This document shows positions 1 through 6,061 of a stretch of DNA of 14,534 nucleotides, in pieces; positions within the stretch are counted from its first letter, which is position 1; each line of letters begins with the position of its first letter. The stretch comes from JBGPIK01 sp041484845 (GTDB lineage Bacteria; Desulfobacterota; Binatia; UBA9968), in NCBI GenBank assembly GCA_041484845.1, contig JBGPIK010000145.1, positions 1 to 14,534 of the forward strand, read 5' to 3'. Both the position numbers and the translations under genes were made by a program. The notes beneath the pieces are model-generated. The model was not told the origin of the DNA. It made no database searches and worked only from the letters and a program-made list of their open reading frames with translations.

Positions 1-630
1 AACGTCGAGCAGGGCTCCTAAGGCATTCAGCGGCGCGTTATAAAACACCTTGGCCCACACGTACGAAAGAATGCGCACCGTCGTCTCACAAGGAATCATT
101 GCGGTCTTGAAGGCTTCGGCCCAGGCATGAATTCTTTCCATCATTACGCAATCTGAGACTTCGAGCGGGCCCAGGACGATGGGGGCCGCCTGGACGGTGA
201 CGGTGACCCGTCCGGGCGCGGGTATTGTCGCTCCGACGAGAACATTGGCGCCCAGGCTTCTTTCCGGACCGAATGCCCGCGCCAGGATCTCAAGATTGCC
301 GAGACCGTTTTGTAAGGATACGGCAAGCCCGTCGCCGTCGATCAGCGAAACCACAGCTTCAACCATCGCCTGCGTGTCATACGCTTTCACCGCGATAAGG
401 ACGAGATCGTAGGAGGGGGATAGGTCGGCCACGGTCGTGGCGATCTGAAAATTTTCGGCGTAGTGGCGACCCCAAATGCCGTCCAGGAAAAGACCGTGGG
501 ACGCGATTGCGTTCAAGTGAGCCGGGCGTCCAAGTAGCGTAACGTCATGCCCCGCTTGGCGCAGGAAGCAAGCGAAAATTGAACCGATGGCTCCGCAGCC
601 GGCAATGAGAATTCTCGGACCAGGGCGCAT
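1..630 (-). CDS. panE: Ketopantoate reductase-like protein (PanE/ApbA family), 3' end cut by window edge
   Basis: 210 codons are visible; the C-terminus lies beyond position 1. The N-terminus holds the Rossmann NADP-binding loop GCGAIGS (residues 11-17) after a hydrophobic beta strand. Next come the family Lys in LIAVKAYDT (K82) and the LQNGLGN motif (N108). The second domain starts with WAKVFYNAPLNAL: K194, N198 and N202 have the same K-x3-N-x3-N spacing as the catalytic Lys and substrate Asn residues of 2-dehydropantoate 2-reductase. The C-terminal substrate-binding Glu is outside the window. The ATG at 630 is chosen because it is the first start after an in-frame stop at 658-660, but no convincing Shine-Dalgarno precedes it. 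It lies 27 bp behind the transglycosylase gene and is probably co-transcribed. True PanE makes pantoate for CoA synthesis. PanE-like paralogues also occur in catabolic clusters, so the exact substrate is uncertain; the family call is firm. Confidence 0.88.
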   Translation of the reverse strand, partial: MRPGPRILIAGCGAIGSIFACFLRQAGHDVTLLGRPAHLNAIASHGLFLDGIWGRHYAENFQIATTVADLSPSYDLVLIAVKAYDTQAMVEAVVSLIDGDGLAVSLQNGLGNLEILARAFGPERSLGANVLVGATIPAPGRVTVTVQAAPIVLGPLEVSDCVMMERIHAWAEAFKTAMIPCETTVRILSYVWAKVFYNAPLNALGALLDV

Positions 631-657
631 TGAACGGGCTGAATTCGAACCACCGGA

Positions 658-1359
658 TCAGAAGGTCGGCTGCTTGGTTTTTTTAAGTTTCTGATATGCG
701 GAAAGAACGGTACTGGCGTACTCGTCTGAAAACTCGATATTATTTTCTATACGGTTCCTCAGTTCAGTCGGACCGAGATTGTAAGCAACCAGAGCCGTAC
801 TTACGTCCCGGAAGCTCTTCTTGAGACCATGTAGATAGTAGACTCCCAATTTAATGCTAAAAACCGGGTCGTCCAGATATTCCGGCTTGAAGCGGCGGGT
901 GTGAGACTGTGGCCGAACGCCGCTTTCTTGCGCGAGCCCTTGGCCGACATCGGGCATGATTTGCATGATGCCTCTGGCACCCATGGGGGAAACCGTTTTA
1001 AATTGAAAGCCGCTTTCCACCTGGATTAAAGCCAGGACCAACATAGGATCCAAGCTGTGCTTTCTGCATTCCTGTCGAATAACATCTGACATGTCCCATG
1101 CTTCGCCATCGCTTATGTCGGGCCGATTTGCCTTTACGATTGAATAAATTTTAACCAAGTCTCTAGGGGGGGGGATCTCAGCAAGGGGAGCCGTTTGAAT
1201 GACATCAGGGGGAGGCGCCTCAAGGGGATGGACCTGCAGCGAAATATTCCTCAAAGTTACAAGACCGGGAACGAAGAGCGTGACGATAAGGGCCGCTTTC
1301 GCACAGCCAGTGCTGCACTTTAAAGTACGAGCCAGCGTGTTTTGATTACGTTTCTCCAT
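658..1359 (-). CDS. Membrane-anchored lytic murein transglycosylase (SLT family)
   Basis: 233 residues. A hydrophobic segment (about residues 21-38) after a basic N-terminus looks like an uncleaved signal anchor. A Pro-rich linker (48-66) then leads to the catalytic domain. That domain has the family 1 lytic transglycosylase signatures in order: the catalytic Glu in LIQVESGF (E115), GARGIMQIMP (127-136) and VAYNLGP (191-197). The enzyme should cleave peptidoglycan glycan strands in the periplasm to 1,6-anhydromuropeptides. The ATG start is supported by AGAGG about 7 nt upstream. At this length it is a compact, single-domain member related to Slt70 C-terminal or MltC-type cores. A candidate promoter with a perfect -35 lies 72-100 bp upstream. 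The panE-like gene follows after 27 bp. It has no obvious link to the CoA-transferase genes upstream and is probably its own transcription unit. Confidence 0.93.
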   Translation of the reverse strand: MEKRNQNTLARTLKCSTGCAKAALIVTLFVPGLVTLRNISLQVHPLEAPPPDVIQTAPLAEIPPPRDLVKIYSIVKANRPDISDGEAWDMSDVIRQECRKHSLDPMLVLALIQVESGFQFKTVSPMGARGIMQIMPDVGQGLAQESGVRPQSHTRRFKPEYLDDPVFSIKLGVYYLHGLKKSFRDVSTALVAYNLGPTELRNRIENNIEFSDEYASTVLSAYQKLKKTKQPTF

Positions 1360-1430
1360 ACTTTAACCTCTTTGGATATTGATTGAGCTTGAGGGATAAA
1401 GAGGGGGTAAGCCTCTTGGGTACTCCTGGC

Positions 1431-1459
1431 TTGCTATCAAACGAGGATAGCAATGTCAA
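1431..1459 (-). promoter_or_regulatory. Candidate sigma70 promoter of the transglycosylase gene with a perfect inverted repeat inside
   Basis: Read on the minus strand, a consensus TTGACA (1454-1459) is followed after 17 bp by TAGCAA (1431-1436), a weak -10 matching 3 of 6 positions. The start codon is about 70 nt downstream. The spacer and -10 fall in a perfect 8-bp inverted repeat, TTGCTATC-N7-GATAGCAA (1431-1453). It could be an operator or the base of a leader hairpin. The -35 and its spacing are directly visible; promoter activity is inferred. Confidence 0.45.
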
Positions 1460-1471
1460 CGCAACAACCGG

Positions 1472-1500
1472 AAAAAAAAGGAGCGCCCCAGGGAGCGGGG
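1472..1500 (-). terminator. Weak candidate terminator after the CoA-transferase genes
   Basis: On the minus strand a short CCCC/GGGG stem (1497-1500 with 1486-1489, 7-nt loop) is followed 6 nt later by a run of eight T (1479-1472). The stem is short and the spacer to the T-run is long for an intrinsic terminator. It is listed because the T-run sits where the upstream unit should end and just upstream of the next promoter. Confidence 0.25.
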
Positions 1501-1588
1501 TTAAGGCTACGCAAAACTCTCCGGCGTTTATGCTCTAGCTAACTGTAAGCCCCTAATAGATTGGAAGTTTTTGGTGGATCTCGTGAGC

Positions 1589-2803
1589 CTAGTAAATCAC
1601 CTGCTCGTCCACAAGCTGATTATATTCTTGCTCGCTCAATCCAAGCAAGGAGCGGTAAAAATAGTCATTATGCTCGGCTAATAGTGGGTCGCGTCTGGAT
1701 GGTCCCGGCGGCGTCTGGGTCAGCAAAAATGGCGGCCGCTGATAGTGCATCTTACCGATCTCCGGATGTTCAAGTTCTACCCACTGGGGCCGCTGCGACA
1801 ACTGGGGATCGCTGTAGATGTCTCTCATGGTGTTTACGACGCCGGCTCTGATGCCTGCAGACTGAAGCCTTTCCATTATCTCCAAGGCTGTATGGCCGCA
1901 GGTCCACTCACCCATGTTCCTATCGAGTTCGTCTTCGTTGGCTTTGCGCAACTCATGAGTTGAGAATTTGGGGTCGGTGCTCCAGGGGGGGGTACCCATA
2001 ACCCGGCACAGGGCCTGCCATTCCGCGTTTGAATGGATACTGAGAGCGCACCAGCTGTCCTCGCCTTTGCATGAAAAGGCGCCATGCGGCGCAGCGTACG
2101 GGTCCCGGTTCGCATTACGGCTGGCGACGTTTCCATTCACTTTGTAATCGAGAAGAATCGGCGCCAGATACTGCAGTCCGGTTTCATACTGTGCCGTGTC
2201 GATGTAGTTACCTTTTCCCGTGCGTCTCTTGTAGTCCAAGGCTGCTAAAATTGCGACTGCCCCATAGGCCACGGCGATATAGTCGATATAGGGACCGTAG
2301 AGAATCTGCGGTGGACCGCCAGGGTAGCCGGTCAAATGCGTGAATCCCGCCAAAGAGGAAAGCTGCGAGCCAAAACCGGCGTGATGGGCGTGGGGACCGC
2401 TCTGGCCGAGATTCGAGCTGCTCAGCATGATCAGGTCCGGCTTGACCTTCTTGAGGTTGTCGTAATCCAGGCCGAGCCGTGCCATGGTTCCGGGGCTGAA
2501 GTTCTCAATGACCACGTCGGCCCAGCTGACGATTCTTTTCGCTAACTCGGTAGCTTTCGGCGCCTTCTTTAAATTCAGCGTGATGTCGAGCTTGTCGTTA
2601 TTGCAAAGGGCGAACAGCCCGGAGCGATTGAGGCCGTGAATGTTATCCTTATACGGAGGATAATGAGCGCGGAAACCGTCAGGGCGGACTCGCGATTCGA
2701 TGTGAACGACGGTTGCGCCATGATCGGCCAGATGCTTGCCGACAGCCGGTCCGGCGGCGAAGGCCGCGAATTCAACGATCTTGACGCCCTTGAGCGAATC
2801 CAT
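1589..2803 (-). CDS. CaiB/BaiF (class III) CoA-transferase, catalytic-Asp-containing subunit
   Basis: 404 residues, normal length for the family. The N-terminus LKGVKIVEFAAFAAGPAVGK (4-23) is the usual first strand and helix. LADHGATVVHIE, ITLNLKK and WADVVIENFSPGTMARLGLDY (94-114) are typical of CaiB/BaiF proteins. Family members move CoA between carboxylic acids through an aspartyl-CoA thioester. The conserved Asp is present: in GPYIDYIAVAYGAVAILAAL, D174 sits 15 residues before the Leu ending the LAAL motif, the same spacing I recall for the catalytic Asp of formyl-CoA transferase. The gene starts 5 bp after the stop of the homologous upstream gene. No good Shine-Dalgarno lies at normal distance, so translational coupling is likely. 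The pair resembles two-subunit class III enzymes such as benzylsuccinate CoA-transferase (BbsEF) and succinyl-CoA:phthalate CoA-transferase. The substrate is not known from sequence. Confidence 0.92.
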   Translation of the reverse strand: MDSLKGVKIVEFAAFAAGPAVGKHLADHGATVVHIESRVRPDGFRAHYPPYKDNIHGLNRSGLFALCNNDKLDITLNLKKAPKATELAKRIVSWADVVIENFSPGTMARLGLDYDNLKKVKPDLIMLSSSNLGQSGPHAHHAGFGSQLSSLAGFTHLTGYPGGPPQILYGPYIDYIAVAYGAVAILAALDYKRRTGKGNYIDTAQYETGLQYLAPILLDYKVNGNVASRNANRDPYAAPHGAFSCKGEDSWCALSIHSNAEWQALCRVMGTPPWSTDPKFSTHELRKANEDELDRNMGEWTCGHTALEIMERLQSAGIRAGVVNTMRDIYSDPQLSQRPQWVELEHPEIGKMHYQRPPFLLTQTPPGPSRRDPLLAEHNDYFYRSLLGLSEQEYNQLVDEQVIY

Positions 2804-2808
2804 GGCGG

Positions 2809-4074
2809 TTAAATAACTCCCTGGTTCTTGAGTTCGGCAAGTTCGGCGGATGGAATCCCGAGCTCTTGCCCGTAAACTTCTTGATTATGCTCGCCGATCA
2901 ATGGCGCGCGGCGCCAAATTCTGCACGCGCCCTCGGAAAATTTGGCGAAGCCTCCCGGGTAGTCGATCTCAGTTTTTAGCTCCGGATGTTCGACCTTCTG
3001 CCAAAACGTCCTTGCTTCATGCTGCGGGTCCTCGAATATTTCTTTCACGCTGGCTACCGGGTAACCAAGCATCTGTCGTTTTACCACTTCTTTAAAAAAT
3101 TCCGCCTTGGTGACTCCGGTGAAGAACTCGGCAATCGGTTCTTCCATACGGTCGATCTCTTCTTGCGTCACGCGCGCGATGTCGAAGGTTTTCCATTCCT
3201 TCTGTCGCAAAAAATCCGGCGCCATGCCTTTGCTGTCCATCCATTCGACAAGCGCTTGATTGGTCCGCCTACCCGCTTCGCCGCCATAAATGATGAAGTT
3301 CAAGTAGCCATCCTTGCACGGCCAGAAAACGCGCATCCGGGCGCCGGTAATGCTGCGTCCGGTCATAAACGAGCCGGCACGTTTTTCGAGATGCCGGTTC
3401 AGGTCCCAAAAGGTATGGGCGTGAGAAAAGGCCCAAAGCATACAAGCTTGCGCCGAGACATCGACCTGTTGGCCGCGACCGCTGACACCCCGGTGATAAT
3501 GAGCCGTCAATGCGCCCATGGCCGCGTACGAGCCGGTCCACGCATAAGATTGCGGAAACGTCACGCGTAAGGGCGGGCGATCCGGATCGCCGGTGAGCGA
3601 CATGCAGCCGCTGAGCGCCATGATTTCTATGTCCGACGCTTTGAACTTGCTATAGGGCCCGCTCTGGCCGAAGGGGGTGATCGAAGTCCATACCAGTCGT
3701 GGATTGATTTTACTTAGGGCGTTGTAACCGATATTGAGACCGTCCATATAGCCGGGGATGAACGATTCGATAACGAAATCCGCTTTGCCGGCCAACGTAG
3801 ACAAGATCTCCCGTCCTCTTGGCGATTCGAGATTGAGCGTGATGCCGCGTTTATTGTTGTTAAAGCCAAACCAATAGAGGCTTTTCTCTGGTTCGGGCTG
3901 ATTATGAAAAAAAGGACCGAGCCTGCGCGCCGGATCACCACCCGGGCGTTCGATCTTGATAACGTCCGCCCCTATGTCGCCCAAAATCTTGCCGCAGAGA
4001 AAACCCAATTCATCGGTGAGATCCAAAACCCGAAAGGGAGAAAGCAAACCTTGATTTCTATCTGTTGCAGTCAT
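2809..4074 (-). CDS. CaiB/BaiF (class III) CoA-transferase homologue lacking the catalytic Asp
   Basis: 421 residues. The family hallmarks are clear: FRVLDLTDELGFLCGKILGD (14-33), IGADVIKIERPGGDPARR (34-51), RGITLNLESPRGREIL (76-91), ADFVIESFIPGYMDGL (98-113), SGCMSLTGDPDRPPLR (155-170) and SGRGQQVDVS. At the position of the catalytic Asp the sequence reads SYAWTGSYAAMGALTA. Aligning Gly181 with the conserved Gly four residues after the Asp places Tyr177 there. The protein is therefore probably an inactive or structural partner of the Asp-containing protein encoded 5 bp downstream. The ATG at 4074 has no visible Shine-Dalgarno and begins 7 nt after the U-tract of a strong terminator. A later TTG (residue 10) is possible but would trim the first strand's approach. 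The family call is firm; the heteromer is inferred. Confidence 0.9.
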   Translation of the reverse strand: MTATDRNQGLLSPFRVLDLTDELGFLCGKILGDIGADVIKIERPGGDPARRLGPFFHNQPEPEKSLYWFGFNNNKRGITLNLESPRGREILSTLAGKADFVIESFIPGYMDGLNIGYNALSKINPRLVWTSITPFGQSGPYSKFKASDIEIMALSGCMSLTGDPDRPPLRVTFPQSYAWTGSYAAMGALTAHYHRGVSGRGQQVDVSAQACMLWAFSHAHTFWDLNRHLEKRAGSFMTGRSITGARMRVFWPCKDGYLNFIIYGGEAGRRTNQALVEWMDSKGMAPDFLRQKEWKTFDIARVTQEEIDRMEEPIAEFFTGVTKAEFFKEVVKRQMLGYPVASVKEIFEDPQHEARTFWQKVEHPELKTEIDYPGGFAKFSEGACRIWRRAPLIGEHNQEVYGQELGIPSAELAELKNQGVI

Positions 4075-4081
4075 GGCAGTT

Positions 4082-4116
4082 AAAAAAAGGGCAGGGTCCG
4101 CGTGCCCCGCCCTTTT
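4082..4116 (-). terminator. Strong rho-independent terminator between the decarboxylase and CoA-transferase genes
   Basis: The minus-strand RNA forms a 12-bp stem (4116-4105 with 4096-4085) with an 8-nt loop and a U-tract of seven (4088-4082). One stem position (4108/4093) is a G-U wobble in the minus transcript but an A-C mismatch in the plus transcript. This supports function in the direction of the decarboxylase gene. The U-tract ends only 7 nt before the next start codon, so downstream expression needs read-through or attenuation control. Confidence 0.88.
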
Positions 4117-4144
4117 ATCGTCGGATCAGCAAGCCCGTCGGGTA

Positions 4145-5719
4145 TTACCTTCCGGTTCGCGCCAGTGAATGGACCCAACCCTGCATGCGCGACTTGGCGT
4201 TTTGAATATCTTTGTCGTTAAAGAATTTTTTTAGATCGATTCTATCGACCGGATAGACGGGGCGCATAAAGTCGTTCTCGTAACCGAAGGGAACCGTGGC
4301 ATCGATACCCATGCCGCCCTCGAAACTGGTGTTAGAGGCGGTCCATTCTTTCTCACCGGCGGTCATACGTTCCGCGGGCATGAACGTCTGTCCCCGACCA
4401 CCAGGCAATGGATTAATGATATCGGTCTTCGGGTTGACGCGGGTGGTGAGGCACCACATGACGTCATCCATGTCGTAGGGGTCGCAATCTTGACTGACCG
4501 CAATTACCAGGCGCGAACCCTGGGAAGTGGCGAGAATCGCAGCCATGAAGTTGCGCTGCCAACCTTCTTCAATCTTGTTGCGTTTTTTGACCTGAATGAT
4601 CGCTCCGCCCCAGTCTGTCATGCAGTAGGGGATGTTGACGTCCATGATGATGCCGGGCTGCATGCGTTCGCACAGTTCGAACATCGCGGCCTCGCGCACA
4701 GTGGTATCAATGTTGTGGTCGTCGAGCGTGTGGACGCCAAGAGGGAAGATAATCGGTTTGCCTTCGCGTCTTCGGGTTGTAACGGCCGTGACGTGGAAAG
4801 TCGGAGCTTTGTAGGCTTTGCCCATGTAACCGGCCCATTCCGGGTGAAAATGGAAACGGCCCTGGATGCCGGCCTTTTCAGATTCGGCAGTCTCGAAGCG
4901 GCGATCACGCGGATTGACGTAACCCTCCAGAATGACTTCTGCATCCGCAAGGGCCATCGCATCAACCGTGCGCGCCTTGACTAAACGCATCGGTGCGCCT
5001 TGCACCGCTCCTGCGATACCGACCTCGTCGCAACCTTGAGGCAGAATGACATAGTCGAACCCGGCGCCGGCCAAGAGTGAGCCGGCCGGCGGCAAGCCGA
5101 AATTCATGGTGATCGGGACGACCTTGTTGTCTCTGTAATATTTGGTGACGACCTGCCACATGTGAGAACCGGGCGAGATCTGAAATGTCCCAACATTGCC
5201 CCAGCGGAAATTCATGCGGTTGTAACCGAGGTCGGTGCCGCCGTTAAAGTATTCGCCCGAGATCAACCGGTTGCCGGAACCGACGGTCAGTTCGGGCTCT
5301 ATATGGGTGTGGCGGATCGGCACTACAAACTCATTGGCCTCGGCTGGTTTTTCGTAAACTTCTTCCTGAACCGGAGCGTCCTTTTGGTCAACGACTATAG
5401 GGGCGATAGGGTGCGTAATCGCGTAGGCCAGCTTTCTCGTTCGATCGGCATGATCTTTCCAGCCAAACATTTTATTGATGACACTCATGTCGCCGAATAA
5501 ATTGGTAATGCAGCGATGCAGCGGCTTGCCCTTAACATTGTTGAACAGGATCGGACATCCCCCGTCCAGTTGCTTTTGGATTCCAGTGATTTCCAGATCG
5601 GGGTTGACCTCCTTGTCGGTGATGATGATGTCACCCTCTTTTTTCATCCATTCGATTGCGCCCCGCAAATCTCTAATTTCATCCGGCGCGGCGCCATCTC
5701 TCTTAGCAGCTTTGGCCAT
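4145..5719 (-). CDS. UbiD-family (prenylated-FMN) decarboxylase/carboxylase
   Basis: 524 residues from the ATG at 5719, which has GGAGG six nt upstream; a TTG five codons earlier overlaps that Shine-Dalgarno and is not used. The family is recognised by IEWMKKEGDIIITDKEVNP (22-40), the central GTFQISPGSHMW...VVPITMNFGLPPAG block, GAVQGAPMRLVKA, and ALADAEVILEGYVNP (256-270), which contains the paired Glu residues E261 and E265. R172 in FRWG aligns with the active-site Arg of UbiD/Fdc enzymes. Later motifs are QDCDPYDMDDVMWCLTTRV (410-428) and GIDATVPFGY (471-480). UbiD enzymes use prenylated FMN made by UbiX to decarboxylate or carboxylate unsaturated or aromatic acids; no ubiX lies in the window. 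The segment after EGYVNP diverges from the usual EGPFGE-type stretch. With two CoA-transferase genes downstream, a CoA-thioester substrate, as for phthaloyl-CoA decarboxylase, is plausible but inferred. Confidence 0.92.
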   Translation of the reverse strand: MAKAAKRDGAAPDEIRDLRGAIEWMKKEGDIIITDKEVNPDLEITGIQKQLDGGCPILFNNVKGKPLHRCITNLFGDMSVINKMFGWKDHADRTRKLAYAITHPIAPIVVDQKDAPVQEEVYEKPAEANEFVVPIRHTHIEPELTVGSGNRLISGEYFNGGTDLGYNRMNFRWGNVGTFQISPGSHMWQVVTKYYRDNKVVPITMNFGLPPAGSLLAGAGFDYVILPQGCDEVGIAGAVQGAPMRLVKARTVDAMALADAEVILEGYVNPRDRRFETAESEKAGIQGRFHFHPEWAGYMGKAYKAPTFHVTAVTTRRREGKPIIFPLGVHTLDDHNIDTTVREAAMFELCERMQPGIIMDVNIPYCMTDWGGAIIQVKKRNKIEEGWQRNFMAAILATSQGSRLVIAVSQDCDPYDMDDVMWCLTTRVNPKTDIINPLPGGRGQTFMPAERMTAGEKEWTASNTSFEGGMGIDATVPFGYENDFMRPVYPVDRIDLKKFFNDKDIQNAKSRMQGWVHSLARTGR

Positions 5720-5725
5720 TGCTTT

Positions 5726-5730
5726 CCTCC
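5726..5730 (-). promoter_or_regulatory. Ribosome binding site deciding the UbiD start
   Basis: GGAGG on the minus strand lies six nt upstream of the ATG at 5719. It sits almost on top of the alternative upstream TTG (5734), so the shorter start is preferred. Confidence 0.85.
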
Positions 5731-5880
5731 ACAATGAATTGCGTAATTTCGCTTATTTGCATCAAAGATCAGGGATGGGAAATAATTCCAGCCCGGTGTT
5801 AAGACCTCGAAATTCTTAGACCCAATCGGAAAACTGATAGGGGGAGAATTCTAGGATTTAGGATGTCTAACCGACGAATA

Positions 5881-5909
5881 TCCATATATGACATTCCGTG
5901 AAAAGTCAA
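5881..5909 (-). promoter_or_regulatory. Candidate promoter of the UbiD gene
   Basis: On the minus strand TTGACT (5904-5909, 5 of 6 consensus) is followed by AT-rich -10 candidates: TATGGA at 17-bp spacing (5881-5886) or TATATG at 15-bp spacing (5883-5888). Neither combination is ideal. An imperfect inverted repeat overlaps the -10 and could be a regulator site. Confidence 0.35.
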
Positions 5910-5994
5910 TGAATGGAAAGCGCGAGTCATACGCAATCGAGCTCGATTTGACGGCGCTTCGCGCGCGACGAGAGCAACTTTAGCTTAGAGACTC

Positions 5995-6023
5995 TTTACA
6001 GTTCTAATGCGGCTTGCTATCAC
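5995..6023 (+). promoter_or_regulatory. Candidate sigma70 promoter of the fusion-protein gene
   Basis: TTTACA (5995-6000, 5 of 6) and TATCAC (6018-6023, 4 of 6) are separated by exactly 17 bp. Transcription would begin near 6030, about 30 nt before the ATG at 6062. This also argues against the upstream TTG at 6014, which would lie ahead of the transcription start. Confidence 0.5.
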
Positions 6024-6050
6024 TTCTTGAATTTATCTTGCGGGGTTGTC

Positions 6051-6054
6051 GGAG
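6051..6054 (+). promoter_or_regulatory. Ribosome binding site deciding the fusion-protein start
   Basis: GGAG lies seven nt upstream of the ATG at 6062, favouring this start over the in-frame TTG 16 codons earlier. Confidence 0.75.
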
Positions 6055-6061
6055 ACTTAAT

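Larger units (their letters stand above)
5720..6061. other. Divergent intergenic region with promoters for both directions
   Basis: This 342-bp stretch separates the divergent decarboxylase and fusion-protein genes. No convincing gene was seen in it. It holds one candidate promoter per direction (listed separately) and related heptamers: GGATGTC (5861-5867), GAATATC (5876-5882) and, on the minus strand, GAATGTC (5896-5890). The last two form an imperfect inverted repeat around a CATATATG palindrome (5883-5890). A tandem TAGGAT-T-TAGGAT repeat precedes them (about 5852-5864). The decarboxylase would have a long leader of about 150-160 nt. Confidence 0.5.

Noticed and set aside
2986..3570. 194-codon open frame on the plus strand
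   Set aside because: It lies entirely antisense to the CoA-transferase gene, whose protein is clearly recognisable. The antisense product has no recognisable domain.
4490..4984. 164-codon plus-strand open frame
   Set aside because: It is antisense to conserved UbiD motifs, and its product has no family features.
6014..6061. Upstream TTG start for the fusion protein
   Set aside because: The ATG at 6062 has a well-placed GGAG, and the candidate promoter would start transcription after the TTG.
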